Assembly (NCBI RefSeq): GCF_014203235.1 | Contig: NZ_JACHIN010000008.1 | Span: 176,563-240,562, forward strand | Direction: 5' to 3' | DNA length: 64,000 nt | From: Nonomuraea endophytica | Lineage (GTDB): Bacteria > Actinomycetota > Actinomycetes > Streptosporangiales > Streptosporangiaceae | Part shown: positions 36,142 to 44,473 of the stretch, in pieces | Layout of the letters: each line of letters opens with the position of its first letter | How positions within the stretch are numbered: the first letter of the stretch is position 1 | Notes under the pieces: model-generated | Seen by the model: only the letters and a program-made list of their open reading frames with translations | Database searches by the model: none | Told to the model about the DNA's origin: nothing | Program-made: the position numbers and the translations under genes

Positions 36142-37233
36142 GTGACTCCCCTCATCGGGATCGAGGAGGAGTACCTAATCGTCGATCCCCACACACGACA
36201 TGTGGCACCCCGGGCGGCGGATGTTCTGGCCGCAGCGACGAACGTGATGGGTGAGGACATCACCCAGGAGATCAGCCAGTTCCAGATCGAAGCCCGTACC
36301 GCGCCGTCGAGCGACCTCTCCGAGTTGGGGGCGAGACTGCGCGCCGCCCGCACGGAGGTGGCGAAGGCGGCACAGGAATGCGGGCTGGCGCTGGTCGCCA
36401 GCGCGATGCCGGTACTGGGCCAGCCGGGGCCGCTTCCGCTCACCAACGATCCACGGTACGAGAACGGGCAGGTGCGCTATCGGGCTCTCCAGGACGAACT
36501 ATGCATCTGCGCTCTCCACGTACATGTGGACGTGCCGGACGAGGAGCTTGCCGTCTACGTCGGCAACCATCTACGGCCCTGGCTGCCCACGCTCATCGCG
36601 CTCGCGGCCAACTCCCCGTTCTTCGTCGGCCGGGACACGGGCTACGCCTCCTGGCGGGTGATCAGCTGGAGCCGGTGGCCGGTTTCGGGGGCTCCGCCGT
36701 ACTTTGCCAGCTTTGAGCACTATGAGCGGGCGGTCGGCACGCTGTGGGAGTCGGGCGCGCTCATGGACATCAAGACCCTCTACTGGGACGCCCGTCCCTC
36801 CTCCATCCTGCCCACCATCGAGGTACGCGTCGCCGACGTGCCACTCGACGTCAACGACAGCCTCACGATCGTCGGGCTGATCCGGGGGCTGGTGGTCACG
36901 GCGCTGGGCGAGGTGGCGCGGGGCGATCGCGGGCTGCCGATCGGCGCTGAGGTGATGCGCGCCGCGTACTGGCGTGCGGCGCGCGACGGGCTTGAAGGCG
37001 CCTGTCTCGATCTGCGGGCGGGCGAGCTGGTTCCGGCCCCGGAGATGGCGCGCCGCCTCCTCCATCATGTACGGCCGGCGGTCGGCGACGCGGGCGACCT
37101 CCCGTTCGTCGAGGAGGGCCTGGACCGGCTGATGCGCCGCGGCTCCGGAGCGGTCCGCCAGCGCAGCGTCCACCAGCGCGACCACGACCTCGCCGACGTG
37201 GTCGACGACCTCATCGTCGCCACCGTCGCCTAG
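36142..37233 (+). CDS. YbdK-type carboxylate-amine ligase
   Basis: This 363-residue member of the glutamate-cysteine ligase family 2 (YbdK) has the opening IGIEEEYLIVDPHT, the substrate block ISQFQIEARTAPSSDL, CALHVHVDVPDEE, ANSPFFVGRDTGYASWRVISWSRWP and a late TIEVRVADVP. These enzymes join glutamate, or a similar acid, to cysteine or other amines using ATP; the physiological substrate in actinomycetes is often unproven. The gene appears monocistronic and is followed by repeat-rich DNA. Confidence 0.88.
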   Translation: MTPLIGIEEEYLIVDPHTRHVAPRAADVLAAATNVMGEDITQEISQFQIEARTAPSSDLSELGARLRAARTEVAKAAQECGLALVASAMPVLGQPGPLPLTNDPRYENGQVRYRALQDELCICALHVHVDVPDEELAVYVGNHLRPWLPTLIALAANSPFFVGRDTGYASWRVISWSRWPVSGAPPYFASFEHYERAVGTLWESGALMDIKTLYWDARPSSILPTIEVRVADVPLDVNDSLTIVGLIRGLVVTALGEVARGDRGLPIGAEVMRAAYWRAARDGLEGACLDLRAGELVPAPEMARRLLHHVRPAVGDAGDLPFVEEGLDRLMRRGSGAVRQRSVHQRDHDLADVVDDLIVATVA

Positions 37234-37235
37234 CT

Positions 37236-37276
37236 CCACCCCCACCCCCACCCCCACCCCCACCCCCACCCCCACC
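37236..37276. repeat. CCCCCA simple repeat
   Basis: About six and a half units of CCCCCA start 3 bases after the YbdK stop codon. The minus strand carries runs of five guanines at regular spacing, able to form a G-quadruplex. It may act as a transcription pause after the ligase gene. Confidence 0.8.
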
Positions 37277-37537
37277 GCCCCGGCATCACCGGCCCACCGT
37301 GGGCCACCCCACCCGGGCCCAACCTCCCCCGGCCCACCCCACCCAGGTTCGACCTCCTGTGGGACTGACCTACCCAGGCTCGACAGTCCACGGGCGGTCG
37401 GACAGTGGGCTTCGGACAGTGTGCTGAGGCGTACGACCGGGGTGCGCGGAGCCCGGGGTCCGGGACGGGGGGTGCCGTTGGCTAGCGGGTCGCAGGCCGT
37501 GGTGGCGGTGTGCGGCGTGGGATGGGGCGGGTGGGCG

Positions 37538-37751
37538 GTGGCCGTAGGCCGCGGGCAGTGGCCGTAGGCCGCGGGCAGTGGCCGTAGGCCGCGGGCCGCG
37601 GCCCACGGCAGTGTGGGCCGCGGGTGTGGGCCGCGGGAGGTGAACCCCGAGAGGTGGGCCATGGGAGGTGGGCGGTGGGCGGTGGGCGGTGGTCGTGGGA
37701 GGAGGGCCATGGGAGGTGGGCGGTGGGCTGTGGGCGGTGGTCGTGGGAGGT
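37538..37751. repeat. G-rich tandem repeats (20-bp x3 and 48-bp x2)
   Basis: Three identical 20-bp units (GTGGCCGTAGGCCGCGGGCA, 37538-37597) are followed by two nearly identical 48-bp units beginning GGGCCATGGGAGGTGGGCGG at 37656 and 37704. The 575-bp gap 37234-37808 contains nothing else I can support. The plus strand is full of GGTGGGCGG runs. This is the 3' side of two convergent genes. Confidence 0.8.
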
Positions 37752-37808
37752 GGGCGGGAGCCGCAGGCAGGAAAGCCGTGGGTGGGGGGTGGGAGCGGTA
37801 TGGGGTGG

Positions 37809-39545
37809 CTAGGGGGTTTTGGGGGGTTTGGGGCTCTTTAGGATCCAGGCGCCTACGGTGTACATGGTTAGGCCTAGGGCGATCATGGCGGCGGCTACCG
37901 GGTAGCGGAGGCCGGGGGGCATGTAGGTGGCCAGGAACCAGGTGTGGCGGAGCATGTCGTTGGCGACGAAGACGGCGGCCACGATGCCCTGCGGGAACAA
38001 CGGGATGGCGCCGAAGCCGAGGCACCACCAGGCGATGGTCTTCTGCTTCTTGGACAGGGAGTCGTAGCGGGAGGTCACCGTGGTTTCGGCCTTGCGGCCG
38101 GTGCGCATGGTGTTGAGGAGTTCGGGGCCGTGGGTGCGCAGGCGGCGTTCCGCCAGCCTGCCGAAGCCCCAGTAGTACAGGGCGCCGGTGAGGATGCCGG
38201 CGGGTACGCCTATCCAGCCGTATCGGAGGGCTATCAGGGCCGCGGGGGCGCCGGTCAGGGCCACCAGGGCGAGCATCACGTAGGCGAGGCCGGTCAATCC
38301 GCCGTCGTCTTCGGTGGTGCGGAGCGGGTTGCCGGCGCGGCGGTGGGGGTCGGTGCCGGGGACCAGGGCGTAGAGGGAGATCAGGGGGACCAAACCCGCG
38401 GCGCCGCCCAGCAGTGCCGCGAGGAGGGCGAGGATCAGGGGCCAGGGGCCGCCGGTGATGCTGGTGAAGGCCACGGTCAGCAGGATGGCGATGGGAGCCT
38501 GGGTGGAGAGCCAGGCGAGCTGGCGGCCGCGTACGTCGCCGGTGCCGGGGGTCATGAGGGTGAGCCAGAGGGCGGTGCCGTCGGTGCCGTAGAGGTTGGC
38601 GGCCATGGCCGCGGCCATGACGACGAAGATCGGGCCGGCGAAGGGCAGCATGCCGTTCCAGCCGAGGATCAGGGGGCTGGCGGCGAAGCAGATGCCGTAG
38701 GAGAGCGCGAAGGTGAGCTGGTGGTTGCGGGCCAGGTCGCGGGACCAGGTGCGTAGTTCCTTGGCGACGATCGCGCCGCCGGGGGTGGAGGCGGTCATGG
38801 GGCGGCGGCCGCGGGTGGCGGGGCGTACGGCGCCGGCCCGGCGGTTGAGCAGCGCGGCCCATGCGCCCAGCAGCAGGAAGACGAGGACGGCCAGCGCGCC
38901 CAGCGCCCACCATTGGCCTTGGACGGCGAGGACGCCCCAGCCGGACGGCAGGTACCAGACGGCCGAGGGCACCCCGATCTGCCCGAAGGCCCAGAAGAAC
39001 ACCCAGATCTGACCGAGCCCGGCCAGGATGGCGCCGTTGAGCAGGCCGGAGCCGATGGCCCCGGCCCGCGAGCGCAGGGCCAGGCCGACGAGGCCCACCG
39101 ACACCTTGGACAGCAGCACGAACACGGCCAGCTGCAGCACCGCCGCGGGTAACGCGATCAGGGTGTTGGCCACGCCGAGCCGTACTCCCAAGATCACGAG
39201 ACCGAGCAGTGCGACCAGGCTGACGAGCGGCGAGAGGCCGACGAAGGCGGCCACCAGCAGGCCGGCGGCCAGGCGGCGCGGGGGCAGGCCGAGCAGGGAG
39301 AAGTATTCGGGGCGGAGCGTCTCGTCGCCGCCGCCCATGAAGACGGGGCCGAGCATCCAGCCGAGCATCCACACGGCGTAGCCGGCGGCGAGCAGGTCTG
39401 CGCCCTGGAAGCCCAGGTAGACGGTGCCGGCGGCGAGGCACGCGCCGAGGGCGGCGCCGGTCCCGGCCATCTGGGCGCGCTCGCCGCGCAGGGAGTGGCG
39501 CAGGACCGCGATCTTCATCTGGGCCATGGTCAGCGCGACAGCCAC
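37809..39545 (-). CDS. ABC exporter membrane subunit
   Basis: This 578-residue polytopic membrane protein has roughly a dozen helices, for example TGAALGACLAAGTVYLGF, VFVLLSKVSVGLVGLAL, AIVFVVMAAAMAANLYG-like and YVMLALVALTGAPAALIAL. No ATP site is present; the ATPase is encoded just upstream, and the reading frames overlap by 16 bp. The GTG at 39545 is supported by AAGGAG 5 bases before it. A cytoplasmic loop around 245-285 and a basic C-terminal region (YDSLSKKQKT) are visible. The exported substrate is unknown; the TetR gene heading the operon suggests drug- or metabolite-responsive export. Confidence 0.8.
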   Translation of the reverse strand: MAVALTMAQMKIAVLRHSLRGERAQMAGTGAALGACLAAGTVYLGFQGADLLAAGYAVWMLGWMLGPVFMGGGDETLRPEYFSLLGLPPRRLAAGLLVAAFVGLSPLVSLVALLGLVILGVRLGVANTLIALPAAVLQLAVFVLLSKVSVGLVGLALRSRAGAIGSGLLNGAILAGLGQIWVFFWAFGQIGVPSAVWYLPSGWGVLAVQGQWWALGALAVLVFLLLGAWAALLNRRAGAVRPATRGRRPMTASTPGGAIVAKELRTWSRDLARNHQLTFALSYGICFAASPLILGWNGMLPFAGPIFVVMAAAMAANLYGTDGTALWLTLMTPGTGDVRGRQLAWLSTQAPIAILLTVAFTSITGGPWPLILALLAALLGGAAGLVPLISLYALVPGTDPHRRAGNPLRTTEDDGGLTGLAYVMLALVALTGAPAALIALRYGWIGVPAGILTGALYYWGFGRLAERRLRTHGPELLNTMRTGRKAETTVTSRYDSLSKKQKTIAWWCLGFGAIPLFPQGIVAAVFVANDMLRHTWFLATYMPPGLRYPVAAAMIALGLTMYTVGAWILKSPKPPKTP

Positions 39546-40285
39546 GACAGCTCCTTGATCCCGTTGCTCTGGTCACCGACGAGCTCGACGAACGTGTCCT
39601 CCAGCGACCGCGCGCCGCGAACCTCGTCGAGCGGGCCCGCGGCGGCCACGCGGCCCTTGTCGATCACCGCGACGTGGTCGCAGAGCTGCTCGACCAGCGC
39701 CATCACGTGGCTGGACAGCACGATCGAACCGCCGCCCGCGACGAAGCCGCGCAGGATCGTCTTGATCGTCGCGGCGGAGACGGGGTCCACGGCCTCGAAC
39801 GGTTCGTCCAGCACGAGCAGGCGCGGCGCGTGGAGCAGCGCGGTGGCCAGGCCGATCTTCTTGCGCATGCCGGTGGAGTACTCGATGACCAGCGTCTTCT
39901 CCGCCTGATCCAGTTCGAGTACGGCCAGCAGTTCCTCGGCCCGCGCGGTGACGACGTCCTTGGCCAGGCCGCGCAGCAGCCCGAGGTAGGTGAGCACCTC
40001 GCGCCCGGTGAGCCGTTCGGGCATGGCCAGGCCGTCGGGCAGCACGCCGACCAGCGCCTTGGCCTGCTCGGGGTCGGCCCAGACGTCCTGGCCGAAGATC
40101 CGGGCACTGCCGCTGTCGGGACGCAGCAGGCCGACGGCCATGGACAGGGCGGTGGTCTTGCCGGCGCCGTTCTGGCCGACGAGGCCGTAGAACGAGCCTT
40201 GGGGCACGGCCAGCGCGATGTCGTCGACCGCGAGCTTGTCGCCGAATCGCTTGGTCAGAGCGTTGATGTCCAGTGCGGGCGTCAT
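39530..40285 (-). CDS. ABC exporter ATP-binding protein
   Basis: This 251-residue ATPase has Walker A GQNGAGKTTALSMA, a YSTGMRKKIGLATALLHAP signature (TGMRKK in place of the usual SGGQ), Walker B LLVLDEPFEAVDP and an H-loop SSHVMALVEQLCDHV. This form is typical of CcmA/DrrA-like exporters and of ABC-2 type systems. It is the middle gene of TetR-ATPase-permease; its start overlaps the TetR stop as ATGA. Confidence 0.88.
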   Translation of the reverse strand: MTPALDINALTKRFGDKLAVDDIALAVPQGSFYGLVGQNGAGKTTALSMAVGLLRPDSGSARIFGQDVWADPEQAKALVGVLPDGLAMPERLTGREVLTYLGLLRGLAKDVVTARAEELLAVLELDQAEKTLVIEYSTGMRKKIGLATALLHAPRLLVLDEPFEAVDPVSAATIKTILRGFVAGGGSIVLSSHVMALVEQLCDHVAVIDKGRVAAAGPLDEVRGARSLEDTFVELVGDQSNGIKELSWLSR

Positions 40286-40872
40286 GCCGGCCTCCTGGTG
40301 GCGAGGGAGAAGATGGTGGTCAGCTCGGTGGTGAGGGCTCCGAGGTCGTAGTCCGGGTTGCTGATCAGGTAGGTGGGGACGGCGTCGATGGCGCCGCGGA
40401 TGGCGATCGCCATGGAGCGCTGGTCGAAGTCGCGGAACTCGCCGGTCTGCTGGCCCCAGTCGAGGACCTTCTCCAGGTCGGTGAGGGCGGTCTCCTGCTG
40501 GCCCGAGTAAGGGCCGTCGCGGTCGTGGAGGATGACCTCCACCAGGGCGATCAGCGGGTTGCGGTGCAGGCGCATGAACTCGAGGTTGGACTCGATGTAG
40601 GCGGTCAGCGCGGCGGCCGCGGTGGTCTGCGCCATGATGCGGGGAACCATCAGGCCGACGGCGAGCTCGACCACGTGGGTGACGACGGCCTTGATCAGCT
40701 CGTCCTTGCCGCCGAAGTGGTAGGAGATGACGCCCGGGCTGATCTTGGCCAGCTTGGCGATCTTGGTCATCGATGCCTGCTGATAGCCGAGCGTCGCCAG
40801 TGCGTCGATGGCGCAGTCGATGATCTGCGCGCGGCGCGCCTCTTCAATGAACGTCCGGCTTTCTGATGGCAC
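40282..40872 (-). CDS. TetR-family regulator of the ABC exporter
   Basis: This 196-residue protein has an N-terminal helix-turn-helix (RAQIIDCAIDALATLGYQQASMTKIAKLAKISPGVISYHFGGKDEL). A variable ligand domain follows, resembling exporter-linked TetR proteins (GAIDAVPTYLISNPDYDLGALTTEL). As first gene of the operon it probably autorepresses. An AT-rich imperfect palindrome lies 10 bp upstream of its start codon. Confidence 0.88.
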   Translation of the reverse strand: MPSESRTFIEEARRAQIIDCAIDALATLGYQQASMTKIAKLAKISPGVISYHFGGKDELIKAVVTHVVELAVGLMVPRIMAQTTAAAALTAYIESNLEFMRLHRNPLIALVEVILHDRDGPYSGQQETALTDLEKVLDWGQQTGEFRDFDQRSMAIAIRGAIDAVPTYLISNPDYDLGALTTELTTIFSLATRRPA

Positions 40873-40881
40873 GTTCAGAAG

Positions 40882-40899
40882 TTTAAACGGCCATTCAAA
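40882..40899. promoter_or_regulatory. Candidate operator of the TetR-ABC operon
   Basis: TTTAAACGG and CCATTCAAA form an 18-bp palindrome with two mismatches, 10 bp upstream of the TetR start, in a short AT-rich island. Related half-sites (GTTCAGAA, CGTTCAAAA) flank it. Position is right for autorepression; the exact site is uncertain. Confidence 0.5.
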
Positions 40900-40942
40900 A
40901 ATCGCAAGCCCCGTTCAAAAGGGTTCCCGGCCCACCAGCCGG

Positions 40943-42079
40943 TCACCAGGTGACGGGAAGGCTGGCGGGGCCGTTGTCGAGGGGGTTGCCGGTCCACGGG
41001 ACGTCCTCGGGGGCGCAGGCCGGCCGCAGGCCCGGCAGCTGCTCGGCCAGCGCGCCGACGACGGCGACCAGCTCCATGCGGCCCAGCGCGGCGCCGATGC
41101 AGTGGTGGGGTCCGTGGCCGAAGGCCAGGTGCGGGTTCGGCGTGCGGGCGGGGTCGAAGCGGGCCGGGTCGGGGATGAGATCGGGGTCCTGGTTGGCGGC
41201 CTCCAGGCGGACGAGGACCTGGTCGCCGGCGGCCAGCCGTACTCCGTCGAGGTCGATGTCCGTCCGCGCGTAGCGCGCGAAGGCCTCGCCGTGGAGGCCG
41301 GCGGAGTAGCGCAGCATCTCCTCCACGGCCGTGGGGACGTCCTCGATCCGGGCGAGCCCGCCGGCCTGGCCGAGGTGGACGATGCCGATCGACAGCGTGT
41401 TGGCCACGGTGAGGTAGCCGCCGAAGACCAGCGAGATGGCGGTGGTGAGCAGTTCCTCGTCGCTGAGGCGGCCGTCCTCGGCGTCGCGTACGGCGATGAC
41501 CTCGCTCAGCAGGTCGGGACCCGGGTCGGCGCGCTTGGCCGCGATCAGGCTCGGGAAGTAGGCGGTGAGCTCGCCCCACGCCCGCTCGAAGCCCTCGCCG
41601 CCGCCGGTGATGCCGGAGGCGGCGTCGGCCCAGGTGTAGAAACGTTCGCGGTCGGTGACGCTGATGCCGAGCATGTGGCTGGTCACCCCCAGCGGCAGCG
41701 GGCGGCCCACGATGGAGACCAGGTCGGAGCCGGGTCCGGCCTTCCGCAGGTCGGCCACGAGCTCGCCGGCCAGCGTGGTGACGGCGGGGCGCAGCCGTTC
41801 CAGATTGCGGGGGGTGAAGGCGCGGGAGAGCAGGCGGCGCAGGCGCGCGTGCGGCGCGCCGTCGCTGAGCAGCGAGGCGGGCCCTTCGGGCGTGCCGGGC
41901 GGGGCCATCGTGAAGCGCGCGTCGGACAGCACCTGGCGGGCCAGCGCCGCCCCGACGACCACCCACGCGGGCTGACCGTCCGCGGTCACGACTCTCGCGA
42001 TGGGTCCGGTACGGCGCAGCTCGTCGTGGACCGGCGTCGGGCCGAACGGGGCAGGACGCTCGAATGGTAGGTTTCGCAT
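40943..42079 (-). CDS. Cytochrome P450 with atypical I-helix
   Basis: This is a 378-residue soluble bacterial P450. The haem cysteine is Cys327 in FGHGPHHCIGAALGRMEL, and the ExxR pair is Glu254/Arg257. The oxygen-binding I-helix motif is odd: GGYLT (220-224) has leucine where nearly all P450s carry Asp or Glu before the conserved Thr. This can mark enzymes with altered proton delivery, for example peroxygenases, or ones relying on substrate groups. No ferredoxin gene is adjacent. It is divergent from a MarR gene over a 37-bp spacer holding a perfect inverted repeat, so it is probably MarR-controlled. Confidence 0.9.
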   Translation of the reverse strand: MRNLPFERPAPFGPTPVHDELRRTGPIARVVTADGQPAWVVVGAALARQVLSDARFTMAPPGTPEGPASLLSDGAPHARLRRLLSRAFTPRNLERLRPAVTTLAGELVADLRKAGPGSDLVSIVGRPLPLGVTSHMLGISVTDRERFYTWADAASGITGGGEGFERAWGELTAYFPSLIAAKRADPGPDLLSEVIAVRDAEDGRLSDEELLTTAISLVFGGYLTVANTLSIGIVHLGQAGGLARIEDVPTAVEEMLRYSAGLHGEAFARYARTDIDLDGVRLAAGDQVLVRLEAANQDPDLIPDPARFDPARTPNPHLAFGHGPHHCIGAALGRMELVAVVGALAEQLPGLRPACAPEDVPWTGNPLDNGPASLPVTW

Positions 42080-42095
42080 ATCGTGAATCTAACAC

Positions 42096-42116
42096 ATAGT
42101 GAAGGTGCATCACTAT
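42096..42116. promoter_or_regulatory. MarR operator, perfect palindrome
   Basis: ATAGTGA (42096-42102) and TCACTAT (42110-42116) are exact inverted repeats around a 7-base centre, ending directly at the ATG of the MarR gene and 17 bp from the P450 start. This length and symmetry are typical of MarR sites, so one dimer could control both genes. Confidence 0.8.
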
Positions 42117-42536
42117 ATGACCATCGAAGCATTCGAGCGGACGCTGGAGCTGGCCGTGCTGCTCGGCGAGGAGATGGAGCGCAGGCTCGCGGCCGACGGC
42201 CTGACGCCGTCCCGCGCGCAGGTGCTGCGCGAGCTCGGCCGGCGCGGACCGCTGCAGCAGCGGGAGCTGGCGGGCACGCTGGCGGTGAGCGCGCGCAACA
42301 TCACCGGCCTGGTGGACGGGCTCGCGGCCACCGGGTTCGTGACCCGTGAGCCGCACCCCGACGACCGGCGGGCCACGCTCGTCACGCTGACCGGGCGGGG
42401 CACGGCGGCCGTGCGCGCCATGGAGGAAGGACGCGCGGCGGCGGCGGCCGCGCTGTTCGAGGGGATGCGGCCGGAGCGGCTGGCCGCCTACGCCGCCGAC
42501 CTGGACGTGCTGCTGGGAAACCTCAGAAAGGCGTAG
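42117..42536 (+). CDS. MarR-family transcriptional regulator
   Basis: This 139-residue winged-helix protein has the recognition region RGPLQQRELAGTLAVSARNITGLVDGLAATGFVTREPHPDDRRATLVTLTGRG, the MarR signature with the DRR wing. The start was set at ATG 42117 because the earlier in-frame GTG codons (42099, 42105) lie inside the operator palindrome. The divergent P450 is its likely target; the ligand is unknown. Its 3' end overlaps the VanX-like gene by 14 bp. Confidence 0.87.
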   Translation: MTIEAFERTLELAVLLGEEMERRLAADGLTPSRAQVLRELGRRGPLQQRELAGTLAVSARNITGLVDGLAATGFVTREPHPDDRRATLVTLTGRGTAAVRAMEEGRAAAAAALFEGMRPERLAAYAADLDVLLGNLRKA

Positions 42537-43176
42537 GCCCGTAGAGGGCGAAGGAGGCGCCGGTGGTGAAGGCCCAGTAGCGGTCGCCGTAGGACCAGTG
42601 CCACCACTCGGTCGGGTAGTTGATGAGCCCGGCCTCCGCGAGCGCCTTGCCCAGGATGGCGCGGTGCTCGCGGGCCTCGGGGCCGATGTTGGCGGCGGCG
42701 GTGTAGCAGGCGCCGTCGCTCTGCTCGGGGTTGTCGTTGACGGCGGTGCCCATGTCGTACTCGACGCCTTCCGGCGAGCACAGCGTCAGGTCCACGGCGG
42801 CCCCGGCGGTGTGCGGCGCGACCTCGACCGGCGAGACGTAGCGGCTGGCCGCGACGTGCGCCTCCGCGGGCGTCATCTCCGGGAAGGAGGCCTGGAGCTG
42901 GTCGCGGTACTCGTCGAAGTAGTGCCGCTGGGTGGGGATCGGGCGATAGCCCTCGACGATCAGCAGGTGGTAGCCGGACGGCAGGAGGTTCTCGGCCTTC
43001 TCCAGCCTGGCCAGCAGCCCGGAGCGCAGGTGCGCGTACGCGCCGATCGCGTCGGCCAGCCGGTCGTCCACGCGCAGCCGCCCGCGTACGTCGGCGAGTG
43101 GCTCTCCGCTCTCCCGAACCGGAATCGCCGCCACCCGAGGGTCCGAAATCAGCACGATGTCAGCCGCCATGGGCAT
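42523..43176 (-). CDS. VanX-like D-alanyl-D-alanine dipeptidase
   Basis: This 217-residue zinc peptidase of the M15D group hydrolyses D-Ala-D-Ala. Expected residues are in place: zinc ligands His122, Asp129 and His193 (VEVAPHTAGAAVDLTL; EWWHWS), the catalytic base Glu190, and Arg78 in EGYRP. VanX gives glycopeptide resistance when paired with VanH and VanA, but neither partner nor a VanRS system is nearby. A role in peptidoglycan turnover or D-Ala recycling is therefore more likely. It has no signal peptide, as in VanX. Confidence 0.88.
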   Translation of the reverse strand: MPMAADIVLISDPRVAAIPVRESGEPLADVRGRLRVDDRLADAIGAYAHLRSGLLARLEKAENLLPSGYHLLIVEGYRPIPTQRHYFDEYRDQLQASFPEMTPAEAHVAASRYVSPVEVAPHTAGAAVDLTLCSPEGVEYDMGTAVNDNPEQSDGACYTAAANIGPEAREHRAILGKALAEAGLINYPTEWWHWSYGDRYWAFTTGASFALYGPTPF

Positions 43177-43182
43177 AAATTC

Positions 43183-44331
43183 TCACACAGTGTCGGAGAA
43201 GACCTGTTCACGGGCCTGCTCCAGCGCGGCGACGAGCGCGCCGCGCAGCACCGGATTGCCGGCCACGCCGGTGGTCACGACCCGGGACGGCGACGGGCAG
43301 ACGCGGGCCACGGCCTGCTCCACCTTGGCCGCGAGGCGAGCCCCGCCCGCGCGGCCGATGTCGCCGCTGAGCACGATCAGCCCCGGGTCGAGCACGACGG
43401 CGATGGCGGCGCAGCCGACGGCCAGCCGGGCGGCCACCTCGTCCAGGTAGCGGTCGCCGCCGTTGCGGACCTGGTCGGCGACGGACAGGCCGCTCACGTT
43501 GTGGTGCTTGGCCAGGCCCTCCAGCGCCTCGTGGCCGACGAGCCGCTGGAACGAGCCGGACTGCGGGTGGCGTACGTCGGTGGGCAGCGGTTCGCCGGGG
43601 ACGGGCAGCCAGCCGATCTCGCCCGCGCCGCCGGTGAGGCCGCGGTGCAGCCGGCCCCCGAGCATGACGCCGAGGCCCTGGCCGATGCCGGCCCAGATGA
43701 CCGCGAAGTCGTCGTGCCCGGCGGCGGCGCCGTAGCGGTGCTCGGCCAGCGCGACGAGGTTGACGTCGTTCTCTATCGTCACCGAGGCGCCGAGGGTGTG
43801 GCGCAGGCTGGCCAGCACGCCGACGTGCCAGTCGGGCAGGTCGTGGGAGAAGCGCACGTCGCCCGAGCGGGGATCGACGACGCCGCGGGTGCCGATGACG
43901 AACGAGCGCAGCTGCGACTGGCTGATGTTGGCGGAAGCACACGCCCGTTGTACGGCAGAGTGCACCGCTTTGACCGGATCCTTGGTGCCCCGCGGATTGA
44001 CCGTGACCTCGACCACGATTTTACCTGTGATGTCGGCCACACCGACGGTCAGGCTGTCGGGCAGGACTTCCAATCCGGCGACGTAGGCGCTCGACGGAAC
44101 CACGGCGTACAAGGCGGCGTGCGGACCTCTTCCTCCGGCGCGTTCGCCGACCACCTCCACGAGTCCGCGATCTTCCAGTCGGGCGAGAAGCTGACCTGCG
44201 GTTACCTTGGAGAGCCCCGTCTGTTCCCCCAGCTCGGCGCGGGTCAACGGTCCTTGGTAAAGGAGCAGTTCGAGTGCCGATCTGTCGTTCAGCCGGCGCA
44301 GCAGCCGCGGGGTTCCCGGGCTTCGGCTCAT
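43183..44331 (-). CDS. ROK-family transcriptional repressor
   Basis: This 382-residue regulator has an N-terminal winged helix (LLYQGPLTRAELGEQTGLSKVTAGQLLARLEDRGLV) and a sugar-kinase-fold ROK domain (FVIGTRGVVDP, ENDVNLVALAEHRYG, IWAGIGQGLGVMLGG, GGAGEIGWLPV). The ROK zinc motif CxCGxxGCxE is missing; the sequence there reads PQSGSFQRLVG, so sensing may differ from NagC/Mlc. ATG 44331 follows GAGGAGG by 7 bases. It is divergent from the dasABC-like operon and presumably represses it, binding the AT-rich site at 44376-44394. Confidence 0.88.
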   Translation of the reverse strand: MSRSPGTPRLLRRLNDRSALELLLYQGPLTRAELGEQTGLSKVTAGQLLARLEDRGLVEVVGERAGGRGPHAALYAVVPSSAYVAGLEVLPDSLTVGVADITGKIVVEVTVNPRGTKDPVKAVHSAVQRACASANISQSQLRSFVIGTRGVVDPRSGDVRFSHDLPDWHVGVLASLRHTLGASVTIENDVNLVALAEHRYGAAAGHDDFAVIWAGIGQGLGVMLGGRLHRGLTGGAGEIGWLPVPGEPLPTDVRHPQSGSFQRLVGHEALEGLAKHHNVSGLSVADQVRNGGDRYLDEVAARLAVGCAAIAVVLDPGLIVLSGDIGRAGGARLAAKVEQAVARVCPSPSRVVTTGVAGNPVLRGALVAALEQAREQVFSDTV

Positions 44332-44375
44332 GAATGCGCCTCCTCTCGTCACGATCGGCTAACGGTCTGTTTCTT

Positions 44376-44394
44376 TTAATAAAGTTTCTTGTTA
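44376..44394. promoter_or_regulatory. ROK-type operator, site 1
   Basis: TTAATAAAGTTTCTTGTTA contains the core AATAAAGTTTCTT, a form of the ROK repressor motif of AAA/TTT around one central base. It lies in an AT-rich island 80 bp before the binding-protein start and 45 bp before the ROK start. A site 15/19 identical occurs at 55166-55184. Confidence 0.65.
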
Positions 44395-44473
44395 GTTTAG
44401 CAGCAATCGTTCGGACTGACGATCAGCCAGCCTGGTGCCGACCGTAGGCCAGCACCATGGAAGGGAGAACCCT

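Noticed and set aside
36571..39576. 1001-codon minus-strand frame covering the ABC permease and repeat region
   Set aside because: Arg/Pro/His-rich out-of-frame reading of the permease; the permease frame has helices and a ribosome binding site.
42523..43176. Vancomycin-resistance cassette
   Set aside because: Only the VanX-like gene is present; no VanH, VanA, VanR or VanS homologue nearby.
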